Assembly: GCA_902597095.1 (NCBI GenBank)
Contig: CACJWK010000021.1
Span: 1-44,320, forward strand
DNA from: an uncultured Pseudohongiella sp.
GTDB lineage: Bacteria; Pseudomonadota; Gammaproteobacteria; Pseudomonadales; Pseudohongiellaceae
Length of the DNA: 44,320 nt
Reading direction: 5' to 3'
Position 1 is the first letter of the stretch. Each line of letters starts with the position of its first letter. This document shows, in pieces, positions 1-8,460 of this stretch. Under the pieces are notes generated by a model. That model made no database searches, was not told the origin of the DNA, and saw only the letters and a list, made by a program, of their open reading frames with translations. Made by a program: the position numbers and the translations under genes.

Positions 1-203
1 GGAAGATTCTGTCCGGCTGCCAGCCAGACCAAAACGACCAGCCCCGCAACAAGAAACCGGTACCAGACGACGGTGCTGGCATCCATCACGGAGAGCAGCT
101 CTTTCAGGGCCACCGGCAACACCCCCCAAAGTGCGGCCGTGGTCAGTGAAAGCAGCGCGCCGGCAAGAGGTTTCTGTGGTTTGTCATGCATAACAGTAGG
201 CAT
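1..203 (-). CDS. DMT/EamA-type transporter, N-terminal part (cut by window edge)
   Basis: The reading frame runs off the left edge of the window, so only about the first 67 residues are visible. After a short polar start there is a hydrophobic helix (ALLSLTTAALWGVLPVALKE) and, after the segment MDASTVVWYRF, a second helix (VAGLVVLVWLAAG). Helix 1 ending in a W-G-x-x-P pattern followed by a 'YRF' stretch is typical of the first repeat of the drug/metabolite transporter (EamA) family, ten-helix inner-membrane permeases for small metabolites. Two in-frame ATGs are possible, at 203 and 191; neither has a well-spaced ribosome binding site. The substrate cannot be told. Family assignment is fairly safe despite the short length. 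Confidence 0.7.
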   Translation of the reverse strand, partial: MPTVMHDKPQKPLAGALLSLTTAALWGVLPVALKELLSVMDASTVVWYRFLVAGLVVLVWLAAGQNL

Positions 204-286
204 CAGGAAAAGACGGCCCTTCCGGGCTGCCTAAAACGAGGCGTGATCCTATCATGAAAAACGGGGCCGAATGACAGCAGATTGAA

Positions 287-302
287 ACCGCGAAGAGCGG
301 TT
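287..302 (-). terminator. weak hairpin after the HNH gene
   Basis: Just downstream of the HNH endonuclease stop, the minus strand has AACCGC, a five-base loop and GCGGTT, followed by a short T stretch. It could be a weak intrinsic terminator separating this gene from the transporter gene, but the stem is only 6 bp. Confidence 0.35.
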
Positions 303-312
303 GAGCACGCGC

Positions 313-864
313 CTAGATCAATCTGATGTTTCGAGAGAAGCGCGCGCTCAGAAATTCCATCTGATCAGCAAGCACCGCATGGTTGGAGAGATAAAGGAAC
401 TCATGTTGATTCGGCACAAAAGGGATGGCCAGGAGTTCCATATTCGCCTGCTCTGGCGTGCGGTCCGCTTTGCGATTATTACAGCGTCGACAGGAGGTCA
501 CGACATTGGTCCAGATGTCACTGCCGCCTTTGGAGGTCGGAATCACGTGATCGCGTGACAATTCTGTCCAGGGAAACTCCCCTCCGCAATACAGACAAAT
601 ATTCTTGTCACGACGGAACAGGAATTTATTTTCCAGCGGAGGATCAAAACTTTCCTTGTGGACTTTGCCATCGCAGGCAACGATGCTGGGCAAGCGTAAC
701 ACCGAGCGAATGCCCTCGCGGTTAACGCCTCCGCGAATTTCCATTACCGGCTCGCCGAGTGACCAGATGACCTGGTCTTTTGCCAGCAGCGTTGCAGTCT
801 CTTCTCGGGTCAGCCAGCTGACCGGGAACCCAGCCTTGTTCAGTCTCAGAATCTTCGCGTGCAC
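313..864 (-). CDS. HNH endonuclease
   Basis: This 183-residue protein carries a zinc-bound HNH nuclease module in its second half. CxxC pairs lie at about residues 90/93 and 125/128, the SRDHVIP motif with the catalytic Asp-His at about 105-106, and N120 and the RCNNRK segment follow. The family is a widespread chromosomal single-domain HNH protein of proteobacteria whose role is not settled; it is not evidence for a phage or restriction system. The start is a GTG at 864 with GGAG about 9 bases upstream. It lies 6 bases after a small ORF that itself overlaps the gene at 1125-1751, so the three may be co-transcribed. Confidence 0.85.
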   Translation of the reverse strand: MHAKILRLNKAGFPVSWLTREETATLLAKDQVIWSLGEPVMEIRGGVNREGIRSVLRLPSIVACDGKVHKESFDPPLENKFLFRRDKNICLYCGGEFPWTELSRDHVIPTSKGGSDIWTNVVTSCRRCNNRKADRTPEQANMELLAIPFVPNQHEFLYLSNHAVLADQMEFLSARFSRNIRLI

Positions 865-870
865 CGGCGG

Positions 871-1128
871 TCACTCCAATCGACGACACATTGAGTGAAG
901 AGGAGTCAGGAGGGGTCTTTCGATCAGGAACCAGACCAACTTTCTCCGAGCCTCTATAGGGCTATCGGCGAGACCGCTAAGGACTGAATACTCTGGACAA
1001 GTTTCGTGGGAGTCAGCGAACGCGTCAGCCTCTCGGAGGCTTTCAATGGCCGACAGCATCGTACCGGGGCCCTCGTTCCGCGCGGCTCGGCAACTCGGGA
1101 CGATCTCTGATGAATCAAAGCGGCTCAC
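871..1128 (-). CDS. hypothetical small protein, 85 aa
   Basis: No family is recognised. The case for it is positional. Its GTG start overlaps the TGA stop of the upstream gene in a GTGA arrangement, which is typical of translational coupling, and it ends 6 bases before the GTG of the HNH gene. The protein is soluble, has three cysteines and no signal peptide or membrane segment. Composition is unremarkable and it may be a chance open frame in an intergenic gap; no independent ribosome binding site is obvious. Confidence 0.33.
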   Translation of the reverse strand: MSRFDSSEIVPSCRAARNEGPGTMLSAIESLREADAFADSHETCPEYSVLSGLADSPIEARRKLVWFLIERPLLTPLHSMCRRLE

Positions 1129-1751
1129 GCGGTTCTGGAGCGGAGGCGCTGCCAGCCTCCCTGGCTCAACCAGTAACCCAGCTGAAGCAGCACAGCAATC
1201 AGGATAAATAGCGGTATCGTGCCCCAGTCTCTGCCTCCTACCTGAAAGTAAAACACGGCGTTGTAGTTCCGCTCTTCCTCCGGATGCACTGCGGTCACGA
1301 CTCCAATGTAGGTCCCTTTCTCTCGGAACTCGTAGCTGGTCCGGTAGAAACCGCCTTCTTCAATACGCGGCTGCTGGTAGAACACGGTGGCGGCCTCCAA
1401 ATCGTCGATCGCTTCAATGTCTTTCCAGGAGGCGAACCGACCCGCGTTATTGAGGTCGCGCACAATGCGAAAATCAATTGCCATTTCCGTGAGCAGATCG
1501 TGCAGATATTCCATCACGAATACGGATCGCGTCACATCCGGGATGTCTTCGCAATATTCAGTGTTTTGCCGGGTTTCCGGCTGAAACACGGTAAAATGCG
1601 CCTGCATAAAATTGACATTGATCACGCACAAATCGTCCTCAAAAGCGACCCCGCCATGCCCGTAGGCGTGAAAGGCACTTTGCGTAATCCCCAGCAGGAT
1701 GGCCAGTCGCACGATCCGTGACAGGGCACAGGCAGTGAACAATTTCTTCAT
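1125..1751 (-). CDS. exported, C-terminally membrane-anchored protein of unknown function
   Basis: The 208-residue product starts with a lysine-containing hydrophobic signal sequence that ends near the AYGHGG segment. A periplasmic domain of about 140 residues follows, and a single transmembrane helix (GTIPLFILIAVLLQLGYWL) near the C-terminus leaves a short basic cytoplasmic tail. The mature part begins with HGGVAFEDDLC, has a second cysteine in the NTEYCEDIP segment, and is rich in aromatic and acidic residues. The histidine right after the predicted cleavage site and the Cys/His/acidic content would suit metal binding, but that is only inference. The ATG at 1751 is preferred over an in-frame TTG at 1757; no clear Shine-Dalgarno is seen. 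Confidence 0.7.
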   Translation of the reverse strand: MKKLFTACALSRIVRLAILLGITQSAFHAYGHGGVAFEDDLCVINVNFMQAHFTVFQPETRQNTEYCEDIPDVTRSVFVMEYLHDLLTEMAIDFRIVRDLNNAGRFASWKDIEAIDDLEAATVFYQQPRIEEGGFYRTSYEFREKGTYIGVVTAVHPEEERNYNAVFYFQVGGRDWGTIPLFILIAVLLQLGYWLSQGGWQRLRSRTA

Positions 1752-1886
1752 AGTCAAATTAAAACCGAGTAACAGAGCGGGATAAAACCAGACACACTGA
1801 TTGGTTGGTGCAACATTGAATCTGTCAGGATACGCCGGACGTGATTCATCAGACCTGAGGCTGAGCCGGGAATAGACAGCGCCGGA

Positions 1887-2579
1887 TTACCAGGGGATGA
1901 TACTGCCATCGTAGTTGAAAAACTGACCGGAGACGGTCGGGCTCAGACCTTCAATCACTGACATCATCCCCGAGACGCTGGTGGCAACATCAATTAACCC
2001 GTTGGGACCGCCCATGTCGGTCCGGACCCAACCCGGGTGCAGAAGCGCCACAGAAAAGCCTTCTTCCCTCAGATCGACGGACAGGCTCCTGACAACCGAG
2101 TTCAGCGCGGTTTTGGAACTGCGATAGATGTAGCTGCCACCGCCCCGGTTGTCGTCAATTGACCCCATTTTGGACGTGATATAGACCAGCTTTCTGGCAT
2201 GACCTAAGCGCAGATTGCTGATGATTTGCTGGGTGAGCAAAAGGGGAGAAATCGCATTCACTTTCAATACCGACTCCCAGTCGGCGCTCTTCACCTTACC
2301 GAAGTTGGCGTCGCGGGGGCCATAGACACCGGCATTGTTGATGAAACTGTCAATCGCCGTATCGCCAAGCGCAGAGGCGAAGCTGGCCATAGATTGCTCA
2401 TCCGAAACGTCCAGATTCATCAAACTGAGAGAGGTATTGGTTTCGTCGAGCGCCAGCAACTCAGGCGCCTGACTGCTTTCGCGACAGGTAGCAATCACCT
2501 GATCTCCCTGCTCCAGGAAGTGCTTAACAAATTCCAGACCGAGGCCACGATTGGTGCCGGTGATAAGAACAGTCGCCAT
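1887..2579 (-). CDS. short-chain dehydrogenase/reductase (SDR)
   Basis: A 230-residue classical SDR. The nucleotide-binding motif TGTNRGLG is at residues 7-14, NNAG at 81-84, and the catalytic Tyr-x3-Lys (YRSSK) at 152-156, with a serine near 136-140 completing the triad. It should reduce or oxidise a carbonyl/alcohol with NAD(P)(H); the substrate is unknown. The C-terminal segment HPGWVRTDMGG is typical of the subfamily with short insert loops. The start chosen is the ATG at 2579 with GGAG 8 bases upstream; a TTG four codons earlier overlaps that ribosome binding site and is unlikely. It is divergent from the TonB receptor gene. Confidence 0.9.
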   Translation of the reverse strand: MATVLITGTNRGLGLEFVKHFLEQGDQVIATCRESSQAPELLALDETNTSLSLMNLDVSDEQSMASFASALGDTAIDSFINNAGVYGPRDANFGKVKSADWESVLKVNAISPLLLTQQIISNLRLGHARKLVYITSKMGSIDDNRGGGSYIYRSSKTALNSVVRSLSVDLREEGFSVALLHPGWVRTDMGGPNGLIDVATSVSGMMSVIEGLSPTVSGQFFNYDGSIIPW

Positions 2580-2894
2580 GGTTTTCTCCAATTTCAGGAT
2601 TCAATCGCCGGCGCAGGCCAGGCAAATAAAGAGGCGATAATCTACACAGACTTATCCGCTTGGTCAAAGCCTCGGCACTCGCCGCCCGAATGGAAAACTG
2701 CCGCGAAACCTGTCAACTTAGCACCACCGGTAAGTGGCGCCTTTTCAGGCCATCAAAGCTGCCTGACCCCGGGGCCACTTCAAGCATCCGTTTGCTATAC
2801 TAAAGCACATCGGGTCAACGAATTCTGCGAAGACAGAAAGCGACACCTCATACCCAACACAATTCGAAGGTCAATTGCTCTGAGGGTAGACAGC
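2580..2894. other. 315-bp divergent intergenic region
   Basis: This stretch separates the SDR gene from the TonB receptor gene and should hold both promoters. An extended -10 candidate for the receptor, TGC-TATACT, lies at 2793-2801. I see no Fur-like inverted repeat and no small gene that I would support. Confidence 0.5.
2793..2801 (+). promoter_or_regulatory. candidate extended -10 for the TonB receptor
   Basis: TG followed by one base and TATACT matches an extended -10 element, about 95 bases before the receptor ATG. A convincing -35 at the right spacing is not visible, so this is tentative. Confidence 0.35.
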
Positions 2895-5381
2895 ATGCAA
2901 AACAATCTCGCCCATCCTGTCAGCCCCCTGAGTCTCGCCATCGGCATTGGACTCACCGGGCTGGCATCCCAGACATTTGCACAGGCTTCAGCGGACATTC
3001 TGGTGATTGACGTGGTGCCTGCCGGCGCGAGTATCGACAGCAGCAAAGTGCCCTACCCGATTCAGATTGGCTCTGCGCAGGATTTGGATAATGTGGGAGG
3101 CGCGAGCCTGGCTGATTTCATGGGCCAGTCCTTTTCCAGCGTTTCCCTAAATGATGCCCAGAACAACCCTTTACAACGCGATTTGCAGTACCGTGGTTTC
3201 ACCGCATCTCCGCTACTGGGTCTGGCCCAGGGTCTAGCGGTCTACCAGAACGGCGTGCGCATCAATGAACCACTGGGGGATGCGGTCAATTGGGACCTGC
3301 TGCCCCAATCCGCCATCAATCAGATTACTCTCAGCGGTGGCTCTAACCCGCTCTATGGCCTCAACAGCCTGGGTGGCTCTCTCGTGATCGACATGAAGAA
3401 TGGCTTCAACTTCCAAGGCTCCAATGTCGAAGTCAGTGCCGGCTCTTTTGGTCGCAGTGCCGCCAATTTTGAGATCGGCGGCAATGATGGCGAGCTTGGC
3501 TACTATGTCAATATGGAGCGCTTCGACGAGGACGGCTGGCGCGATCAATCTGAATCAGACGCGCTTAACCTGTACGGCAGTCTCAGCTGGCGCTCTGAAT
3601 ATTCAGCTGTCAATCTCAATCTTCAGCATGGCCGCTCCGATCTGATTGGCAACGGCGCCGCGCCAGTTGAGCTGTTAGCCCTGCGACGTGAGGCGATATT
3701 CACCGGCCCCGACATCACAGGAAATAAACTGACCATGACGAGCCTCGACTTCGCCCACGAAGTGTCTACCAGCATCAGTTTCAGCGGCAACCTATTCTGG
3801 CGCGAAAATGACACCGATGCGTTTAACGGTGACGGCACTGAATTTGCGATCTGTGAATTTACCGGTGGCGATGGCCTGATTGAGGGTCTGGAAGAGGACG
3901 ATATTGAAGAACTCGGCATCGATGATGATGATCTGTGCGAGGGCCAATTCAGCGACGCCGAGGCGCTGGAGGACTTCCTCAACAACCTGACAAGCAGTCT
4001 TGGCGAAGATGAAGAGTACAACATCGAAGGGTTTGAGGACGACGAACTGTCGGGCACCGGTGTGCTGGCGGACGATGCCATCAACAACATCAGCAATCGG
4101 GTACAGCAGTCATTCGGCGGCGATTTTCAATGGACACTCAAAGGCTCCTTCGCCGGCTACGAGGGTCAGATCGTACTCGGAGGGTCCTACTTCAACGGTG
4201 AGTCAGACTTTCGTTCGGTCCTGGAACTCGCCGAGATCGATCCGCTCACGCGCATAACTACCGGACTCGGCACCGGCACCTTTGTTGACGATGCGGCGAC
4301 CCTGATCAACACCGAAACCGAAACGCTGAGTACTTACATGACTTCAACTCTGGATCTCAACGACGCAGTTGCCCTGACGCTGTCCCTACGCGCCAATGAC
4401 ACTGATGTCATCCTGCGTGACCGGTCCGGTGTGCGCCCCGAGCTCAATGGCGACCACAACTTCAGTCGTCTCAATCCCGCCCTGGGCGTCACCTGGCAAG
4501 CCGCCGAGAATCATAATCTCTACTCCTCATTCAGCCGTTCATCCCGGGCCCCTACCCCCATAGAGCTGGCCTGTAACGAAGGCGTGTTTGAGCTTGCGGT
4601 AAAATTTGCTATCGAACGCGGCGATGACCCAGATGATGTGGACTTCGAATGCCGGTTGCCCAATGCCTTCCTTGCCGATCCGCCACTGGATGATGTTGTG
4701 TCCAACAGCTTTGAAATCGGCGCCCGTGGTTTTATCGGTGGCATGGCCTACTCCGCTGGTGTCTTTCACACCACGAACAAGAACGACATCCTGTTTCAGA
4801 CCACGGGCCGGGCGACTGGCCTTTTTGCCAATGTAGATGAAACACAGCGCCTAGGATTTGAAGGCCGGCTTACGGGCAATTTGCAGCACCTGAACTGGAC
4901 GCTGGCTTACAGCTTTGTCGACGCCACCTTCGAGGACAATTTCAAGGTATTGAGCCCGAATCACGCTTTGGCAGACGACAAAGGGGAAATCCTGGTGGAG
5001 AACGGCGACCAGATTCCCGGCATTCCTCAGAGCCAGTTTAAGCTGCTCACGAATTATCGAGTGACCGATCGTTTCGGCATCGGGCTGGACGTAATCAGCA
5101 ACAGTGACCAACATTTGCGAGGTGATGAATCCAATCAACTGAACACGGTCGCGGGCTACATGCTGGTCAATCTTCGAGTCCGCTATCAGTTCAGTGATCA
5201 GTTTGAAATCTTTGCAACCGTAAATAATCTCCTCGACGAAGAGTTCGAAACATTTGGCCTGTTGGGCGAAGAGCCCGGGGAGCTCGAGGTGCCCATTATC
5301 GAGGATCTCACCGTTCCGCTGTTCCTGGGGCCTGCGCCGCCACGGGCTGCTTTTGTGGGCCTTCGCTACACCTCCCAGTGA
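2895..5381 (+). CDS. TonB-dependent outer-membrane receptor
   Basis: The mature protein forms a plugged 22-strand beta barrel that takes up a scarce nutrient with energy from TonB-ExbBD. The start is the ATG at 2895, with GAGGG 8 bases upstream and a signal peptide of about 30 residues ending SQTFAQA; the frame stays open for over 600 bases upstream, but that part is antisense to the SDR gene. The plug is seen at about residues 60-170 (LQYRGFTASPLLGLAQGLAVY, then a 'GSNPLYGLNSLGG' stretch). The rest alternates like a barrel and ends in a conserved NNLLDEEFETFG region and a terminal beta strand. Residues about 325-393 are an unusually acidic insertion with two nearby cysteines. At 828 residues the size is normal. 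The substrate is not identifiable. Confidence 0.92.
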   Translation: MQNNLAHPVSPLSLAIGIGLTGLASQTFAQASADILVIDVVPAGASIDSSKVPYPIQIGSAQDLDNVGGASLADFMGQSFSSVSLNDAQNNPLQRDLQYRGFTASPLLGLAQGLAVYQNGVRINEPLGDAVNWDLLPQSAINQITLSGGSNPLYGLNSLGGSLVIDMKNGFNFQGSNVEVSAGSFGRSAANFEIGGNDGELGYYVNMERFDEDGWRDQSESDALNLYGSLSWRSEYSAVNLNLQHGRSDLIGNGAAPVELLALRREAIFTGPDITGNKLTMTSLDFAHEVSTSISFSGNLFWRENDTDAFNGDGTEFAICEFTGGDGLIEGLEEDDIEELGIDDDDLCEGQFSDAEALEDFLNNLTSSLGEDEEYNIEGFEDDELSGTGVLADDAINNISNRVQQSFGGDFQWTLKGSFAGYEGQIVLGGSYFNGESDFRSVLELAEIDPLTRITTGLGTGTFVDDAATLINTETETLSTYMTSTLDLNDAVALTLSLRANDTDVILRDRSGVRPELNGDHNFSRLNPALGVTWQAAENHNLYSSFSRSSRAPTPIELACNEGVFELAVKFAIERGDDPDDVDFECRLPNAFLADPPLDDVVSNSFEIGARGFIGGMAYSAGVFHTTNKNDILFQTTGRATGLFANVDETQRLGFEGRLTGNLQHLNWTLAYSFVDATFEDNFKVLSPNHALADDKGEILVENGDQIPGIPQSQFKLLTNYRVTDRFGIGLDVISNSDQHLRGDESNQLNTVAGYMLVNLRVRYQFSDQFEIFATVNNLLDEEFETFGLLGEEPGELEVPIIEDLTVPLFLGPAPPRAAFVGLRYTSQ

Positions 5382-5431
5382 GGCTTTCGCGGCGCGATCA
5401 GAATTCTGGCCAGGCCGGAGGGATCAGTTAG

Positions 5432-5806
5432 ATGAAAGGCACAGTGGCCGAATTTGATTGATATCTTCTGTGCACCACACTCAACTGCTGGATTGTCTTT
5501 ACCTGGATTACCTTTCTGGCAAACGAAACCAGCACAAAGGACGAAGCGCAGCTGATTCTGATGGCCGTGCCCTACCTGACGGTCTCGTGTATTGCTGTTC
5601 TGGCATCACTAGCCAGACAGGCTTTCTTTGTGCTGGTAACGAGCAGTGCAGGTTGTTGCTTGGCGGCTTTCAATATGGTCTCTACCGACTGCTTGTGGGT
5701 CTGGACCACCATTAACACGCTTCTCAGTGGCCTATGCCTCGATGTTGCTGGACTACTCTTTTACAAGCACAAAGCCAGACCAAACGACTCCTCTGCAGCG
5801 GAGTAA
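5432..5806 (+). pseudogene. small four-helix membrane protein with an in-frame TGA
   Basis: An ATG at 5432 with a strong GGAGGG ribosome binding site opens a frame that meets TGA at 5459-5461 after nine codons. The same frame then continues for about 114 codons to a TAA at 5806. The downstream part reads as a good membrane protein with four hydrophobic helices (for example CWIVFTWITFLA and LTVSCIAVLASLA) separated by polar turns and ending in a charged tail. The simplest reading is a gene broken by a nonsense mutation or base error. Alternatively translation starts after the TGA at a non-ATG codon or at the ATG at 5561, which would lose the first helix. No homologous family is recognised. The product is cysteine-rich for a small membrane protein. 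Confidence 0.45.
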
Positions 5807-5819
5807 AAATTCGACGTGT

Positions 5820-6134
5820 GTGAACTCCAGTTGTCGGGCCTGCTGTTTATTTTTTGGCGCACTATCTAGCTATCTACTTACCAATTACACAGAGAAAGGA
5901 AAACACTGGACGGTTTTCAGCGGACGGGATCCAAGCAAAATCAGGGATCAAGATGCTTGCGGGTCGATGTTATGCAACGGCGTAAGGACGTTTTCTTTTG
6001 CCTTCGCTGTCATGGGAATACTCATGAAGCTCGACGTCGTCGACAACGACATGCTTATCCTGAAAGGCACCTTTGTCTGTCTCGCACCGTTGTTCTTCTC
6101 CATGCATAGAGCCAAGCGCCTCTTCGGAAAGTAG
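5820..6134 (+). CDS. putative small membrane protein, unknown
   Basis: From a GTG at 5820 this frame encodes about 104 residues with a first helix (CCLFFGALSSYLLTNY), a polar stretch of about 45 residues with two cysteines, and two further helices near TFSFAFAVMGILM and ILKGTFVCLAPLFF, then a basic tail. It lies 13 bases after the previous membrane-protein frame, which suggests a pair. The start is uncertain: GGAG is about 16 bases away, and no ATG lies in the first half. The hydrophobic pattern supports a real product, but it could be a fragment of a longer decayed gene. Confidence 0.4.
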   Translation: MNSSCRACCLFFGALSSYLLTNYTEKGKHWTVFSGRDPSKIRDQDACGSMLCNGVRTFSFAFAVMGILMKLDVVDNDMLILKGTFVCLAPLFFSMHRAKRLFGK

Positions 6135-6305
6135 AATCCTGCCGCTCGAGTCTCTGTTGGCTTATGCTTAAGCCGGCGCGTAAATCCTATCTCAGCAAGC
6201 GCGAATAGACGGGGTTCGACCCAGCAGTTTGCTTGAAACAGCGGCCGCACAAGAGCAATATGGGCAAAGAATAAAAATCCGTAACAAAGCTAATACTGCC
6301 CCATC

Positions 6306-6719
6306 ATGAAATTACTGCACTTTCCCGAGAATCTCATCGGCATCTATGTCGCTGCGGGCATCATGTTGCTTGCCAGTGCGCTGAGCATTATCGATGTAGG
6401 ACTCTCAGCCGGAGGGTTGTCCCTGGATTTGATTACGGCGGTGCTGGGAGCGGGCCTGGCGATTGGAATTCTGTATCGCAGGTATCTGGTTTGGATTGCC
6501 GCCACGCTGCTAGCTTTTGTCAATGCCATCGTCCATGCGTTCCAGTTGATATTTCTGATGATGGCTGTTTCTTCCGCGGGTGAGTATCTGCTCTTTGCCA
6601 TCACTCATGCTGTGCCTCTGGGCCTGTATTCGTTCGTGGTGTTCTACTTGAATACCAATGAGATCAGGGATCTGTTTGGATTGGTGCCCCTGAATCAAGA
6701 CAAAAATCCCGGACCATAA
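6306..6719 (+). CDS. four-helix integral membrane protein, unknown
   Basis: A 137-residue hydrophobic protein with about four transmembrane segments (near residues 10-32, 38-56, 62-86 and 93-117) and a short polar C-terminal tail (NTNEIRDLFGLVPL). No catalytic or binding motif is visible and no named family is recognised. The ATG at 6306 gives a typical short amphipathic start but lacks a clear Shine-Dalgarno. It sits alone between two decayed genes, so it could be a relic, but its frame is intact. Confidence 0.65.
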   Translation: MKLLHFPENLIGIYVAAGIMLLASALSIIDVGLSAGGLSLDLITAVLGAGLAIGILYRRYLVWIAATLLAFVNAIVHAFQLIFLMMAVSSAGEYLLFAITHAVPLGLYSFVVFYLNTNEIRDLFGLVPLNQDKNPGP

Positions 6720-6839
6720 AAACCAAACCTCTCACGCGCACTCATACACAAGCTGCCCAGCAGTTACCCAGGAACGTGTGATTTGCGCTAAAGGCAACCG
6801 TCTCATTTTCGCTGTCTTGCGCGATCAGAGTCTAGCGGA

Positions 6840-8272
6840 GTCAAGAAATGGCTACTGGCTGTATGCCTGTTGACCTTGGTTGGCTGTGGCGAACCCCAAG
6901 TTGCGGACGCGCCTGTCAAATTCGCTCTTATCACGAATACCCGGATCATCGATGGCAGCGGCCAGCCTGTCTACAGCGGGGCCTTGCGGTTTCGGGGCGA
7001 GCTCATCACTGAAATTGGCATGCTGCAGCCACTGCCCGGAGAGACTGTCATTGATGCCGGCGGCTTAACGCAGACTCCGGGTTTCATCGATACCCATAGC
7101 CATCATGATCGCGGCCTGGACACCAAAAAAGATGTCATTTCAATACTCACTCAGGGCATCATTACGTCAGTTTTTGGTCAGGACGGAGGACATAGTTTTC
7201 CTATTGCCGATTTCTATGAGACCTATGAGCGATACCCTGCTGCAGTTAATGTGGCCTCCTATTTGGGCCACAATAAAATTCGTGATGTGGTGATGGGCGC
7301 GTCCGTATCAGGCCGCCAGCGATGACGAACTAGAATCCATTGCAGACCTGCCCGCCGCGGAATTAGCCAGCGGTGCTCTGGGATTCTCCAGCGGCCTTGA
7401 ATACGTGCCGGGCAAATTCTCAGAAGGCAGTGAAATCATTTGCCTGGCTCAGACTGGTGCAGAGTCAGGCACGCGCTATGCGTCTCATGTCCGCTCAGAG
7501 GATCGATCCGTATTTGAAGCAATCGAGGAACTGATCCAGGTCGGTCGCGTTACCGGGATGCCGGTGCATTATTCCCATTTGAAGTTAGCCGCCAAGCCAG
7601 TTTGGGGGGGAAGCCGACAGGGCGATAGCAATGCTGGACGCGGCTCGCGACGAAGGTATCGAAGTTACCGCAGATATTTATCCCTACTAGTACTGGCAAT
7701 CGACAATTGGCGTGCTGCTTCCGAACCGCAATCCCGACGACATAGAAGAGATTCGCTTTGTCCTTGAAAGTATCGCGCCGGCTGATGGCATCATTTTTAC
7801 GTATTTCGCTCCCGAACCCAGCTATGTCGGACTGTCCATTGCTAACATTGCTGTTCTGAGAGGCACAAGCGAGGCGCAAACGCTTTCTGATGTAATCAGG
7901 GGATCCATAGAATGGACAGAAGCCGATGGCGGGTTCACCGGACATCCAAGAGTCCATGGCGCCTTTCCGCGTGTTCTTGCCAGATACGTGAGAGACCACA
8001 GTGCCATGCCCCTGGAGGAGGCGATTGCCGCCATGACCCAGCGCGCAGCCAAGGCCATCGGCATTGCCGATCGCAGTTTGCTAGCTGCAGGCATGAAAGC
8101 TGACCTGGTACTGTTGGATCCGGATACCGCGCAGGATCATGCTACGGTTTAGGATACCCAGCAACTCTCCACCGGCATCAGTTCGGTCTGGGTCAATGGT
8201 GAGCTGGTGCTACAGGACAGCGAAGCCACCGGCGCACGCCCGGGCCAGGCCCTGAAGAGGGCAGGTTTCTGA
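6840..8272 (+). pseudogene. N-acyl-D-amino-acid deacylase (D-aminoacylase), broken
   Basis: The pieces together make a nearly full-length amidohydrolase of about 475 codons. First piece (frame of 6870): a lipoprotein-like leader ending LLTLVGCGE, then ITNTRIIDGSG and the zinc motif GFIDTHSHHD. The frame is lost near 7300. The second piece (frame of 7405) starts SDDELESIADL and contains ASGALGFSSGLEYVPG and the HYSHLK metal-ligand region. The frame shifts again in a run of seven G at 7604-7610. The third piece has ADIYPY followed by TAG (7688-7690), then HPRVHGAFPRVLARYVRD and GMKADLVLLDP, a second TAG (8150-8152), and a tail to TGA at 8272. The normal start codon also seems to be missing (GTC before AAG AAA TGG). 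Intact family members release the acyl group from N-acyl-D-amino acids. With at least two frameshifts and two stops, this is a dead gene. Confidence 0.93.
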
Positions 8273-8336
8273 GCAAGACAAAGCAGGCCTGACCACATAC
8301 AGAATGACAGAACCTGCTGACTGATCAGAACGCATG

Positions 8337-8375
8337 AACCCGGTGCGATCGGGCGCGAATGATGCCGGGTTTTTC
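8337..8375 (+). terminator. rho-independent terminator
   Basis: AACCCGG at 8337-8343 pairs with CCGGGTT at 8365-8371, and the stem runs into a T stretch followed by C. It sits 65 bases after the deacylase pseudogene and before the aminotransferase gene, so it would isolate the two. Confidence 0.6.
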
Positions 8376-8460
8376 GACCCTATCAAACTCGATAACATGA
8401 CGACAAACAGAGGGGTCTGCCCGCGCCCTCATCACTTTAGTCAATAATCAGGTCTATTCC

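Noticed and set aside
313..864. HNH gene as a restriction or phage defence marker
   Set aside because: No methylase, portal or integrase is nearby, and this single-domain HNH type is a common chromosomal gene.
2226..2894. N-terminal extension of the TonB receptor frame
   Set aside because: It is antisense to the SDR gene and intergenic DNA; the signal peptide and ribosome binding site are at 2895.
3623..4096. Serine-rich minus-strand frame inside the TonB receptor
   Set aside because: It is the reverse reading of the acidic GAT/GAA-rich loop; low complexity, no start signal.
5459..5461. Reading the TGA as selenocysteine
   Set aside because: No SECIS-like hairpin directly after it and no selenoprotein family; a mutation or error is simpler.
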